From Actinomycetes bacterium (lineage in GTDB: Bacteria; Actinomycetota; Actinomycetes; Nanopelagicales; Nanopelagicaceae), in the NCBI GenBank assembly GCA_014190155.1, contig BJFY01000006.1:49574-113573 (forward strand): a stretch of DNA of 64,000 nt. Direction: 5' to 3'. A program made the position numbers and the translations under genes. Shown piece by piece: positions 1 through 8,055 of the stretch. Positions within the stretch are counted from its first letter, which is position 1. Each line of letters begins with the position of its first letter. The notes beneath the pieces were generated by a model. It was not told the origin of the DNA. It saw nothing but the letters and a program-made list of their open reading frames with translations, and ran no database searches.

Positions 1-1065
1 ATAAGAGCTGGATTACATTTGGCACATTGCAGCGATCCAGTTGGTAAATTGATCCCAGATTTAAATTCTTTTAAGCCAACATTCGTACTTGCTGTTCCTA
101 GAATTTTTGAAAAAGTTTACAACGGCGCCGAAGCGAAAGCGGAAGCGGGCGGTAAAGGCGATATTTTCCGTAAAGCCGCAGCTGTCGCTGTCGCATTTAG
201 CGAAGGTCTCGATTCTGGAAAAATCTCGGTAGCGCTCCGCATTAAACATGCGCTCTTCGATAAGTTGGTCTATTCAAAAATCCGCGCCACCCTCGGTGGT
301 CGAGTTGAGGCAGCAATCTCGGGTGGTGCACCACTTGGTGCGCGGTTAGGACACTTTTATCGCGGCGCTGGAATTCGGGTCTTAGAAGGTTACGGATTAA
401 CCGAAACTACTGCTGGTGCCACCCTTAATCTAACTTCGGCTTTCCGGATAGGTTCAGTAGGAAAGCCAGTCCCTGGCACCACAATCAAAATTGATGATGA
501 TGGTGAAGTCTTAATTAAAGGCGCAATCGTTATGAAAGGTTATTGGCAAAATGATGCTGCTAATCAGGAATCATTCACAGATGATGGTTTCTATCGTTCT
601 GGAGATTTAGGAAAATTAGATAACGATGGTTTCCTTTCAATCGTAGGTAGAAAGAAAGAATTAATTGTTACTTCTGGCGGTAAAAATGTGGCACCTGCTG
701 TGCTGGAAGATCGGCTTCGCGCGCACCCATTAGTAAGTCAATGTATGGTCGTAGGTGACAATCAGCCTTACATAGCAGCGCTAGTAACAATTGATCAAGA
801 TGCACTTAAAATTTGGTCAGCTGCGAATAAGAAGACTGGTGCTTCGTTTGCTGAATTAACTAAAGATCCGGATTTAAATGCGGTTGTCCAAACTGCAGTC
901 GACGAAGCTAATAAGGCGGTCAGTCGAGCTGAATCGATTAGAAAGTTCACTATCTTGCCAATTGATTTCACACTAGCTGCTGGCCACCTAACCGCAAAAC
1001 TCTCGTTAAAACGACACGTCGTTGCACAAGAGTTCGCAAAGGAGATAAACGAGTTATTTGCCTAA
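1..1065 (+). CDS. fadD: Long-chain acyl-CoA synthetase (AMP-forming), 3' part
   Basis: The reading frame is open from the first base of the window, so this is the C-terminal part of a larger gene; the TTG at 19 is internal. It activates long-chain fatty acids to acyl-CoA through an acyl-adenylate. Visible signatures are GYGLTET (about 130-136 counted from base 1), the YRSGDLG motif that holds the ATP ribose, and GRKKELI followed by the C-terminal lid domain (VTSGGKNVAP). The early stretch FKPTFVLAVPRIFEKVYN is typical of the FadD15-like actinobacterial subfamily. Its stop overlaps the start of the histidine kinase gene, implying one transcript. Family assignment is firm; chain-length preference is not visible. 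Confidence 0.93.
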   Translation: MRAGLHLAHCSDPVGKLIPDLNSFKPTFVLAVPRIFEKVYNGAEAKAEAGGKGDIFRKAAAVAVAFSEGLDSGKISVALRIKHALFDKLVYSKIRATLGGRVEAAISGGAPLGARLGHFYRGAGIRVLEGYGLTETTAGATLNLTSAFRIGSVGKPVPGTTIKIDDDGEVLIKGAIVMKGYWQNDAANQESFTDDGFYRSGDLGKLDNDGFLSIVGRKKELIVTSGGKNVAPAVLEDRLRAHPLVSQCMVVGDNQPYIAALVTIDQDALKIWSAANKKTGASFAELTKDPDLNAVVQTAVDEANKAVSRAESIRKFTILPIDFTLAAGHLTAKLSLKRHVVAQEFAKEINELFA

Positions 1066-1630
1066 CGGCAGCGAAAAATTAAGAATTGCGCATGATCTTC
1101 ATGACGGCGTCGTTCAAGATTTAGCTGCGCTCGGATATGCAATTGATTCGGTTATCGGTAATCCCCGCCTAACTCCGGAGTTGCGCTCCGAACTTAGAGA
1201 AATCCGCCTGGAAAGTTCGCGCATTACTGCTGCCTTTAGAAATGAAGTTCTGGAGCTCATGGATGATCAGCCTGAAATATCAACTCTGATTAAAGATAAA
1301 TTAGCAAAGTTCGGCATCGAACTTTACTTACCAGAACCACTTCCACAATTCTCATCAAAAATGGATCGCCAAGTAAAAAGGTTAATTTTAGAGATTGTAA
1401 ATAACTGCATAACGCATGCAAATGCCACAAAATTTTCGCTTACATTTAAGGTAATTGGCTCCGAGATTGAAATTACTTTGCAAGATAATGGAAAAGGCGG
1501 CGTAATTTCCAAGCCCAAACATCTAGGCCTAAGCAGTATTGAAATCCGCGCGCTCGAACTTGGCGCTAGTATCGAAAGAGTAGATACACCTAACGGAGTC
1601 ACTTATATTTTATTAATACCGGCTAATTGA
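1058..1630 (+). CDS. Soluble DesK/NarX-type histidine kinase without sensor domain
   Basis: A 190-residue kinase consisting almost only of a HisKA_3 dimerisation segment and a HATPase domain. The phospho-acceptor is His15 in AHDLHDGVVQDL. The ATPase part shows an N box (EIVNNCITHA, 112-121), a G1 box (DNGKG, 143-147) and the late HLGLSSIEIRALELGA segment. No membrane or PAS/GAF sensor region precedes it: an in-frame stop lies at 1046, and TTG at 1058 is the first possible start, overlapping the fadD stop. It presumably phosphorylates the regulator that follows, with which it shares a TGATG junction. The signal is unknown; a protein partner or another kinase may supply it. Confidence 0.85.
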   Translation: MPNGSEKLRIAHDLHDGVVQDLAALGYAIDSVIGNPRLTPELRSELREIRLESSRITAAFRNEVLELMDDQPEISTLIKDKLAKFGIELYLPEPLPQFSSKMDRQVKRLILEIVNNCITHANATKFSLTFKVIGSEIEITLQDNGKGGVISKPKHLGLSSIEIRALELGASIERVDTPNGVTYILLIPAN

Positions 1631-2244
1631 TGATAACCGTCCTCGTAATTGATGATCACGCGATCGTCCGAGAAGGGTTAAAACGTGCGTTGACCCAAGA
1701 TCCACAAGTAAAAATAGTTGGTGAAGCGGCCTCGAAGCGCGAGGCGCTCGCGCAGATTGCCCACCATAACCCAGATGTGATCGTAGTCGATTTACATTTA
1801 CCAGATGGCAGTGGCCTCGACATCATTAGGTGGGCTAGAAGTAATTCAAAAAAAATTGGAATTGTTGTTTTAACAATGTCTGACTTGCCGGAATACATAG
1901 TCGCATCACTCGATGCCGGAGCAAGCGCTTTCGTTGAGAAAATTGCACCGATTAGCGAAGTTACTGCGGCCATATATCATTCGCATAAAGCGCCACTTTC
2001 ATTTACCACGCGCAGATTGGTAGATGTGTTAGCGGTGAAACGCGATCGTCATGGTTTAACCGGGCGGGAAATTGAGGTGTTAGAGCTATTACCACTCGGT
2101 GAAACTGTTACAAATATGGCGGTCAATCTCTTTGTCAGCGAATCAACAATTAAGACACATCTGGCTGCTATCTACCGGAAATTCGGCGTTAATAATCGGA
2201 TGCAAGCAATAAATGCGGGTCGACGAAAAGGTTTACTTAAATAG
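1630..2244 (+). CDS. NarL/LuxR-family response regulator
   Basis: Two-domain regulator of 204 residues. The receiver domain has the acidic pair Asp8/Asp9 (VIDDHAIVREGL), phospho-acceptor Asp54 (VVDLHLPDGSG), the conserved Thr in VVLTMSD and Lys in FVEKIAP. The C-terminal GerE helix-turn-helix is LTGREIEVLELL...SESTIKTHLAAIYRKF. I chose ATG 1630 over the TTG at 1627 because it gives a one-base TGATG overlap with the kinase stop. It is the obvious partner of that kinase. Target genes are unknown; the neighbouring fatty-acid gene is one possibility only. Its 3' end overlaps the opposing pimB gene by 12 bases. Confidence 0.9.
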   Translation: MITVLVIDDHAIVREGLKRALTQDPQVKIVGEAASKREALAQIAHHNPDVIVVDLHLPDGSGLDIIRWARSNSKKIGIVVLTMSDLPEYIVASLDAGASAFVEKIAPISEVTAAIYHSHKAPLSFTTRRLVDVLAVKRDRHGLTGREIEVLELLPLGETVTNMAVNLFVSESTIKTHLAAIYRKFGVNNRMQAINAGRRKGLLK

Positions 2245-3297
2245 AGTTTGGTTAAATCGGTCTGACCAAATCTGCCAATTCCATTGATCATTTACCCATT
2301 TATTTCCAAAAGCACCCATCTCCCGCCGCAGCACTGGATCAGTAAGAATTCGGATAGCAGCGTTAGCAATTTCATCAATGCTTTCACCATCAACTAAGTA
2401 ACCAGTTTTACCGTCGACTAAAGCTTCAGGTGCGCCACCAGAATTTCCAACTATTACGGGAATTCCGCAAGCACTTGCTTCTAAATATACAATTCCCAAT
2501 CCTTCAACTTCTAGCCCGGCTAGGCGATTTCGCGCCGGCATCGCAAATAGATCCCCTAATGCGAAATAGCGCGGTAGTTCGTCATGAACTATTCGCCCGA
2601 CAAAAAATACGTTTGCATCCATATTGTGTTTTGAAACTAACGAATTGATTTCTTCTTTATGTGGTCCAGTTCCTACGAGTAATAGCGCGGTATTGGGAAC
2701 TTTCTCCAGAATTTTTGGGAGCGCTTCAATCAATCGATCTTGCCCTTTGCGATGTACGAGTCGACCTACTGAAACAATGGTGGGGCGATTCCGAATTCCA
2801 ATTTCATTAGCTAAGGCCGTATCTTTTGCGCTTGGTGTAAAGTGTGAGACATCGATTCCGGGCAGAATTTTTACCATTTTAGCTTTTGATTTTTTGCCTA
2901 GCGCTTTGCCGATTGCGGTGCCGGTGTAATCTGTTAAAAAAGTTAAGTGGTCGACATTTCTAGCGATTAATTGCAGAATCCATTTGAATGGATAAATTTT
3001 GGCCCACCAAACTTCATGACCTTGTGTCATTGCCACAATATGTTTTGCACCAGCTCTACGTAGACTTCGCGCCATCACAGCAAGCGGAGCAGCTGCGCCG
3101 AACCAAACTCGTTCGATTCCCTCGGATTTTAAAATTTGCTTTACTGCGGTATTCACTCGCCGAGTTGGCAAAAGCACTTTCATCCGATCTCTAATAACCG
3201 TTACGCCGTACTCACGTAGCCAATATTGATCATATTCTTTGGTATCGCCCTGATTTGAAGTGTAAACAGTGGTTAATCCAGCTGGAATTCGCTCCAA
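2233..3297 (-). CDS. pimB: GT4 glycosyltransferase, PimB'-type phosphatidylinositol mannosyltransferase
   Basis: Adds a mannose from GDP-mannose during phosphatidylinositol mannoside synthesis at the membrane, as in mycobacterial PimB'. Recognisable elements are VWFGAAAPLAVMARSLRRAGA, a GHEVWW segment, VSVGRLVHRKGQDRLIEALP and the C-terminal EGLGIVYLEASACG nucleotide-sugar motif. The given start (TTG 3297) removes the first beta strand. The same frame continues upstream as KVLLVTNDFGPRAGGIETF, exactly the family's N-terminus, but has no ATG, GTG or TTG there. An ATG at 3371 is one base out of frame, so the intact gene probably runs to 3371 (see findings). Context beside the NlpC/P60 gene matches the mycobacterial pimB locus. 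Confidence 0.88.
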   Translation of the reverse strand: MERIPAGLTTVYTSNQGDTKEYDQYWLREYGVTVIRDRMKVLLPTRRVNTAVKQILKSEGIERVWFGAAAPLAVMARSLRRAGAKHIVAMTQGHEVWWAKIYPFKWILQLIARNVDHLTFLTDYTGTAIGKALGKKSKAKMVKILPGIDVSHFTPSAKDTALANEIGIRNRPTIVSVGRLVHRKGQDRLIEALPKILEKVPNTALLLVGTGPHKEEINSLVSKHNMDANVFFVGRIVHDELPRYFALGDLFAMPARNRLAGLEVEGLGIVYLEASACGIPVIVGNSGGAPEALVDGKTGYLVDGESIDEIANAAIRILTDPVLRREMGAFGNKWVNDQWNWQIWSDRFNQTLFK

Positions 3298-3373
3298 CAG
3301 ACCAATAATAAAAGTTTCGATGCCGCCAGCCCGCGGCCCAAAATCGTTGGTTACTAGTAAAACTTTCTCATTG

Positions 3374-4387
3374 TTATAGACGGCGTGCTCCTACATATCG
3401 CTTCGAGCCTAAACTGTTTCCAAAACTTACAACTTTGACCCGAGCTCCTGGTCTTGGTGCATGCACCATTTTGCCGCCACCGAGGTAAATACCAACGTGC
3501 GAGATCGGTTTGCCAAAGAAAACTAAATCGCCGGGAAGTAATTTATTGCGCGCAATAGATTTTCCATAGTTGGCTTGTGCCCTAGAGGAGTGCGGAAGTG
3601 ATACGCCCGAGGCTTGGAATGCCCGCATTGTTAAGCCAGAACAATCCCAGCGCACCGGGCCAGCCGCTCCAAAAACATACCGATCGCCGATTTGTTTAAG
3701 TGCAAAACGGAGCGCAATTCCAGCTCGCCCAGAAATATTATTTGCAGTTGCGGCGTCTTCCAGTGAACTTTTTTGGTCAGCATCTTCGGAAGCTTGTTGC
3801 GCAGCTAAAATTCGTTCCCGGTCCACTTTTTCAAGTTTTGCAAGTAACTCCTCTGCCTGAGCTAATTTACTTTGCGCAGCTTCCATTTGAGCAGTCAGTC
3901 GCGCTTGGGTTGCTTTTACTAAAGCTAATTTGTCATTTACGGTCAATGTGGTTGCGGTTAATCTTTGGGTCGCAGCAGTGAACTTTCTAAGTTGGATTGA
4001 TTTCTTCCGGGTGATGGCCTCGAGTGAACCTGCTGAAGTTAAGAATAGAGTTGGATTAGAAGAAAAAAGTAATTCAAGGCTCTGACTAAGTCCGCCGGAT
4101 TTGTATTGGGCGATTGCAATTGCGCTGAGCGATTTTTGTAGATCGCTAACATTTCCTTGCTGGGTCGCAGCTTTCGCTTGCACGGTTTTAAGAGTTTTAT
4201 TGAGTTTAGCTAATTCGACTTTTGCGGCTTGTGCTCCTTCGGCTGCCATCGCCGCTTCTTCTTGTAGCGCTTCTACCTTCGCTTGCACATCTTTGAGATT
4301 TGCGGCGTTGGCGCTAGGTACGAGTACAAAAATCATGGCGCAACTGACCAGCCCAACCCAAACCCGTACCAACTTCGCTCTTCTCAC
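3374..4387 (-). CDS. Secreted NlpC/P60 peptidoglycan endopeptidase (RipC-like)
   Basis: A 337-residue exported cell-wall hydrolase. The N-terminus has a positively charged start, a hydrophobic stretch (GLVSCAMIFVLVP) and an AxA signal-peptidase site (SANAA). Residues about 30-215 form a long Ala/Lys/Glu/Gln-rich coiled coil, as in Rip/FtsEX-controlled hydrolases. The C-terminal domain carries the papain-like triad Cys249 (WDCSGL), His297 (ISHVGIY) and His309 (VHAPRPG), predicted to cut stem peptides of peptidoglycan. Start is GTG 4387, with no strong ribosome site. pimB follows immediately downstream. The coiled coil suggests activation by FtsEX, which is inference from the family. Confidence 0.9.
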   Translation of the reverse strand: MRRAKLVRVWVGLVSCAMIFVLVPSANAANLKDVQAKVEALQEEAAMAAEGAQAAKVELAKLNKTLKTVQAKAATQQGNVSDLQKSLSAIAIAQYKSGGLSQSLELLFSSNPTLFLTSAGSLEAITRKKSIQLRKFTAATQRLTATTLTVNDKLALVKATQARLTAQMEAAQSKLAQAEELLAKLEKVDRERILAAQQASEDADQKSSLEDAATANNISGRAGIALRFALKQIGDRYVFGAAGPVRWDCSGLTMRAFQASGVSLPHSSRAQANYGKSIARNKLLPGDLVFFGKPISHVGIYLGGGKMVHAPRPGARVKVVSFGNSLGSKRYVGARRL

Positions 4388-4433
4388 CCAAAGAGGCTAA
4401 CGAGGTCGAGCCTTCGAGCTCAAGCCGAGAGCG

Positions 4434-4625
4434 TCAAATTGCCTGTGAATTTTCACCGAAACGTAGTGGCGGGACCATGCCACGCGAGGATAGGAGCGCA
4501 ATCGCTGCGCTCTCGCTCTCAGAGAGCTCGGGCAAGTTCTTTGGGAGTGGATTTAGCAGAACTGAGATAACGCAATCATTACAGGCTATATCTCGCATGG
4601 TGCAGGTATCGCAATCTATGATCAT
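4434..4625 (-). CDS. Small four-cysteine protein, conserved in actinobacteria
   Basis: A 63-residue protein beginning MIIDCDTCTMRDIACNDC, with Cys5, Cys8, Cys15 and Cys18 arranged C-x2-C-x6-C-x2-C, a likely zinc site. The tail ends in an LLSSRGMVPPLRFG element. I recall similar small proteins directly upstream of the NlpC/P60 gene in other actinobacteria, which with the shared strand supports a real gene. There is no clear ribosome site; TACCAT six bases upstream of the ATG could be a -10 element for a leaderless message. Function is unknown. Confidence 0.72.
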   Translation of the reverse strand: MIIDCDTCTMRDIACNDCVISVLLNPLPKNLPELSESESAAIALLSSRGMVPPLRFGENSQAI

Positions 4626-4699
4626 TTGAAAATGGTACGACCGACCACTGACAAGCTATTACGAGGTATGAAGAGATATTTGCTAGATATGGTGGGCTC

Positions 4700-5203
4700 G
4701 TGAATGTGAGAGTTCGAGCCAATTTAGTTGTCGGAAGCGATGGCGCAACCACGCTAAATGGCCGCTCCGCCGGTCTGAGTTCGGCTAAAGATCGAAACCG
4801 ATTTCATGCGATGCGCGCCGAATTTGATGTGATTGTGATTGGTGGCAAAACCGCCATAACCGAGCCATACCAAAAAACTCCAATTCCCCTGGTTGTGGTC
4901 TCGCACAATCCCCTGATTCCAGAATCGCTAACTACTAATCCCATGCTTTATTGGTGGCAAATTTCTCCAGCGGCAGCAATTGCGAAATGTTTAGCCGAAT
5001 TTGGGAGCCGAGTTTTAATTGAGGGAGGCCCAAATTTCTTGATAGCGGCGCTACCTAAAATAACTGAGTTCGCAATTACCCAAACCAAAATCTCTGGCGG
5101 TGAGAATAGGCTTGATCTCGCAAAACTATTGAGAGAGTTTGCACTTATTAGTGAGGAAGGGCTAAGTGAAGAAATTTTTCAAATATTTAAAAGAATTAAT
5201 TAA
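4700..5203 (+). CDS. RibD C-terminal-type reductase (pyrimidine/dihydrofolate reductase fold)
   Basis: A 167-residue stand-alone RibD_C domain, related to the NADPH-dependent reductase of riboflavin synthesis and to dihydrofolate reductase. Signatures are RANLVVGSDGATTLNGRSAGLS near the start, VIVIGGKTA, and the nucleotide-binding VLIEGGPNFL. It is short for the family (about 220), with a compressed middle. No deaminase domain or other rib gene is adjacent, so the real substrate is uncertain. Start is GTG 4700, because a stop at 4649 and the lack of ATG leave no better choice. An 11-codon reading frame (ATG 4668) ends inside the GTGA start, which could couple translation. Its end overlaps the opposing EamA gene by four bases. 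Confidence 0.75.
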   Translation: MNVRVRANLVVGSDGATTLNGRSAGLSSAKDRNRFHAMRAEFDVIVIGGKTAITEPYQKTPIPLVVVSHNPLIPESLTTNPMLYWWQISPAAAIAKCLAEFGSRVLIEGGPNFLIAALPKITEFAITQTKISGGENRLDLAKLLREFALISEEGLSEEIFQIFKRIN

Positions 5204-6039
5204 GCTAGCGAAATCATCGCAACACCGATTATTGCAAAGAGAATTCCAAGATATTGCACCTTGTGAAGCCGTTCGTGCAGGAATTTAAAGGCTAATACTG
5301 CAGTAACGATTGGGAAGAGCGAGCCAAGCACCATTGCGATTGAGACTAAACCTTTAGTTGTTGCTAAACCTAATAAATAGTTTGCTAAGAAATCCGCGAG
5401 CCCGATAAAAGCCAACATTGGTAAATCTTTTAATTTGAAACCACCTATTTGGCGATAGCGCAGCGCAATTAAAATACAGATTGAGACCGAAGTTACACGC
5501 ATCATCGTCATGGTAAGTAGTGGGCTAGTTTCTGAACCTTTCGCCATGAAAGTTAAAGCAATACCAAAGCCGAAAGTTGCACCAAGTGCATAAAAAAGTG
5601 GCTTGACTGGTAATCCATTATTTAACTCGGGCCCACTTGCGCAGAATCCCCCAATTAACGCAATCACCATTCCTAGTAATTGCAGTCGCATCGGCCGTTC
5701 GCCACCAATTAACGCAATCGTAAATGGCAGTAACGCGCCGAGCGAGCTAATCGGCGAAACAACTCCCATACGACCAGTAGCAAGTCCTGCATAAAATGAT
5801 GTGAGCCCTAAAAATCCAGCGATGCCCGCGATTATTCCAGGTAAAAAATATCCATTCCAATCAAGAGTTGGTGCAATATAAGAACCAGAAATCAAAACTA
5901 TTGCAATCCCAAAGAGCAATCCGATTGATTGTGAAACTCCAGTTACTGCAATTGATTTGAAGCGTTTCGAAAGATTGCCGCCGATGAAATCCGCAGTGCC
6001 CCAAAGCACACTTGAAACTAACGCTAATAGCGATCCCAT
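5200..6039 (-). CDS. EamA/DMT-superfamily transporter
   Basis: A 279-residue membrane protein with about ten hydrophobic helices in two repeated halves, each an EamA domain. The N-terminal SSVLWGTADFIGGNLSKRF and the ending FLHERLHKVQYLGILFAIIGVAMI are characteristic of drug/metabolite transporters. Substrate cannot be read from sequence; exporters of metabolites or amino acids are common in the family. It is divergent from the DUF3000 gene, with about 33 bases between start codons, and convergent with the RibD-like gene. Confidence 0.85.
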   Translation of the reverse strand: MGSLLALVSSVLWGTADFIGGNLSKRFKSIAVTGVSQSIGLLFGIAIVLISGSYIAPTLDWNGYFLPGIIAGIAGFLGLTSFYAGLATGRMGVVSPISSLGALLPFTIALIGGERPMRLQLLGMVIALIGGFCASGPELNNGLPVKPLFYALGATFGFGIALTFMAKGSETSPLLTMTMMRVTSVSICILIALRYRQIGGFKLKDLPMLAFIGLADFLANYLLGLATTKGLVSIAMVLGSLFPIVTAVLAFKFLHERLHKVQYLGILFAIIGVAMISLA

Positions 6040-6072
6040 GGGGGCAAAGGCTACCGCTCGCGCCTCCCTTAA

Positions 6073-6684
6073 ATGGTGGGTAAGTACTTTTACCCTTATC
6101 TAATGGCCCAACCTTTCAAATTCACTAAGTACGATAAGTATTTTGATGACTTTGTGATGCAGATGGAAACCTTTGTGCCGCGCCCCGAAATTGAATTAGC
6201 AGAAGTCCCAGCGCCGCAAAAATTAGCACCGCGTGCTTATGCGGTTGTTGGCGATGTCGCACTTGATGAGAATGATGATGTTGCAACGGGCCGATTTGTG
6301 TTATTGCTCGATCCAGAAGGTCAAGAAGCTTGGGATGGAAATTTTCGCTGCGTGACTTTTGTGCGAGCTGCGATTGATTCTGATATGGCAAACGATCCAA
6401 TGTTGGCCGAAGTAGGTTGGTCTTGGTTTTTAGAATCGTTATCTAAGGCAGGGGCAGATTTCCGTTTGCCCAGTGGCACAGTTACTCGAGTTGCGAGCAA
6501 ATCTTTTGGCCAACTTGTAGGTACTGACGATGATTCCGAGATCGAAATTCGAGCATCTTGGACTCCAACCGAGCCATCGCAATTAATGTGCCACGCAAAA
6601 GCCTGGATGGAATTACTAGCAGTCACATCAGGGCTCGCACCGCTTCCGGAAGGCGTTAGCTCGCTCGGGCAAAATCTTCGATAA
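6073..6684 (+). CDS. DUF3000 family protein
   Basis: An actinobacterial protein of unknown function. It matches the family core as I know it: RPEIELAEVPAPQKLAPRAYA, the acidic ATGRFVLLLDPEGQEAWDG, EVGWSWFLESL, GTVTRVASKSFG and EIRASWTP. No membrane segment or catalytic motif is evident. Two starts are possible: ATG 6073, and ATG 6103, which has TACCCT six bases upstream and could serve a leaderless transcript. The stop overlaps the rnd start by one base (TAATG), so the two are co-expressed, an arrangement I recall from mycobacteria too. A link to RNA processing is only suggested by that pairing. Confidence 0.85.
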   Translation: MVGKYFYPYLMAQPFKFTKYDKYFDDFVMQMETFVPRPEIELAEVPAPQKLAPRAYAVVGDVALDENDDVATGRFVLLLDPEGQEAWDGNFRCVTFVRAAIDSDMANDPMLAEVGWSWFLESLSKAGADFRLPSGTVTRVASKSFGQLVGTDDDSEIEIRASWTPTEPSQLMCHAKAWMELLAVTSGLAPLPEGVSSLGQNLR

Positions 6685-7991
6685 TGGCTAAACCTTTACT
6701 AAAGCCTATTGGCGGCACGCCCCGAATAATCTCAACAGATTCCGCTTTAGCGGAAGCAGTAACAACAATTATTTCTGGTGACGGTCCAATAGCAATTGAT
6801 GCTGAGCGCGCATCTGGATATAGGTATAGCCAACGTGCATATCTAATTCAAATAAAGCGAAATGGTGGCGGGCTTCATTTAATCGATCCAATTCCGTTCG
6901 CAAAATCGGATATCGCTAAAGCGCAAATCAAAAAACTTAATAATGCTTTAGCTGATGTTGAATGGGTAATTCATGCCAGCACCCAGGATCTACCGTGTTT
7001 GCGAGAATTCGGATTTACGCCAAAACTACTATTTGACACTGAATTAGGCGGTCGGTTAGCTGGGTGCGAACGAGTTGGCTTAGGACCGCTAACGGAAGCG
7101 CTCTTGGATTTAACTCTTGCAAAAGAACATAGCGCGGTTGATTGGTCATACCGTCCATTACATCCAGAATGGCTAAATTACGCAGCGCTAGATGTTGAAG
7201 TGCTCTTGGATTTAAGAAATTCTATAGAAAAATTGTTAAGTGATCAAGGAAAATTAAAATGGGCTAACGCAGATTTTGCCGCGATACTTGCAGCACCACC
7301 AACTGCGCCGCGGAAAGATCCATGGCGTCGGACTTCTGGGATGCACAAAGTAAAAAACCGTAGAGAGTTAGCAATTATTAAAGAGCTCTGGTTAACGCGT
7401 GATGGGGTTGCAAAAGATATTGATTTAGCGCCAGGTAAAGTTTTAAATGATGCCCTGATTATTGAGATTGCACTTGCAAAACCAAATTCGCTAGTGGAGC
7501 TAACTTCCATCCCCGCAATCTCTAATCGCCTGCGAAGTGAAGTGCAGAAAAGTTTTATTCCAACTTGGTTTGCCGCAGTAGCGCGAGCGCAAGCGTTACC
7601 AGAATCAGATTTGCCAGAAAGTAAAATTTTTACCGATGCGATGCCGCCAATAAAAGTTTGGCGGGATAAATTTCCGCTTCCCTACGCTCGTTTAACCCAT
7701 GCCCGATCTGCAGTTGCAAACTTAGGTGTTGCGTTAGCAATACCAACGGAGAATTTAATTTCGCCAGAAATAATCAGACGGGTTGCTTGGTTAAGTCAGA
7801 GTGATAACGCATTAATCGGTAGTTCGGATCGAGTTTTCGAACGGATGATTAGTTTTGGCGCGCGGCAATGGCAGGCGGAGTTAACTGCGGAATTGGTTGC
7901 GGCCGGGCTTACAAATGACCAACCGTTAGTCATGCCGGAGCCCGAAACTGAGTCAGAATCTGCGGAAACTGGCATCGAAACCACGATTTAA
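6684..7991 (+). CDS. rnd: Ribonuclease D (3'-5' exoribonuclease)
   Basis: A 435-residue DEDD-family exonuclease that trims the 3' ends of tRNAs and other stable RNAs. The catalytic domain shows the first Asp-Glu pair in IAIDAERASGYRYSQRAYLIQI, the second Asp in HASTQDLPCLREFG, and the Tyr...Asp motif in LNYAALDVEVLLDL. An HRDC domain follows at about residues 225-300. A C-terminal region of roughly 130 residues ends in a Glu/Thr-rich tail. Translationally coupled to the DUF3000 gene. A perfect 11-base inverted repeat ten bases after the stop may end the transcript or regulate the next gene. Confidence 0.93.
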   Translation: MAKPLLKPIGGTPRIISTDSALAEAVTTIISGDGPIAIDAERASGYRYSQRAYLIQIKRNGGGLHLIDPIPFAKSDIAKAQIKKLNNALADVEWVIHASTQDLPCLREFGFTPKLLFDTELGGRLAGCERVGLGPLTEALLDLTLAKEHSAVDWSYRPLHPEWLNYAALDVEVLLDLRNSIEKLLSDQGKLKWANADFAAILAAPPTAPRKDPWRRTSGMHKVKNRRELAIIKELWLTRDGVAKDIDLAPGKVLNDALIIEIALAKPNSLVELTSIPAISNRLRSEVQKSFIPTWFAAVARAQALPESDLPESKIFTDAMPPIKVWRDKFPLPYARLTHARSAVANLGVALAIPTENLISPEIIRRVAWLSQSDNALIGSSDRVFERMISFGARQWQAELTAELVAAGLTNDQPLVMPEPETESESAETGIETTI

Positions 7992-8001
7992 GTGTGACTG
8001 G

Positions 8002-8029
8002 AATTACGCAACACTTGAGTTGCGTAATT
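8002..8029. promoter_or_regulatory. Perfect 11-bp inverted repeat upstream of the iron permease gene
   Basis: AATTACGCAAC (8002-8012) and its exact complement GTTGCGTAATT (8019-8029) flank a six-base ACTTGA loop, between the rnd stop and the FTR1 start. No T-run follows on either strand, so an operator or a factor-assisted terminator fits better than a simple intrinsic terminator. The repeat lies 27-54 bases before the FTR1 ATG. Confidence 0.6.
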
Positions 8030-8055
8030 GCCAACCTGGCTTATAGGCTAACCCC

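Noticed and set aside
19..1065. FadD starting at TTG 19
   Set aside because: The frame is open from base 1 and the residues before it fit the family, so this is an internal codon in a gene cut by the window edge.
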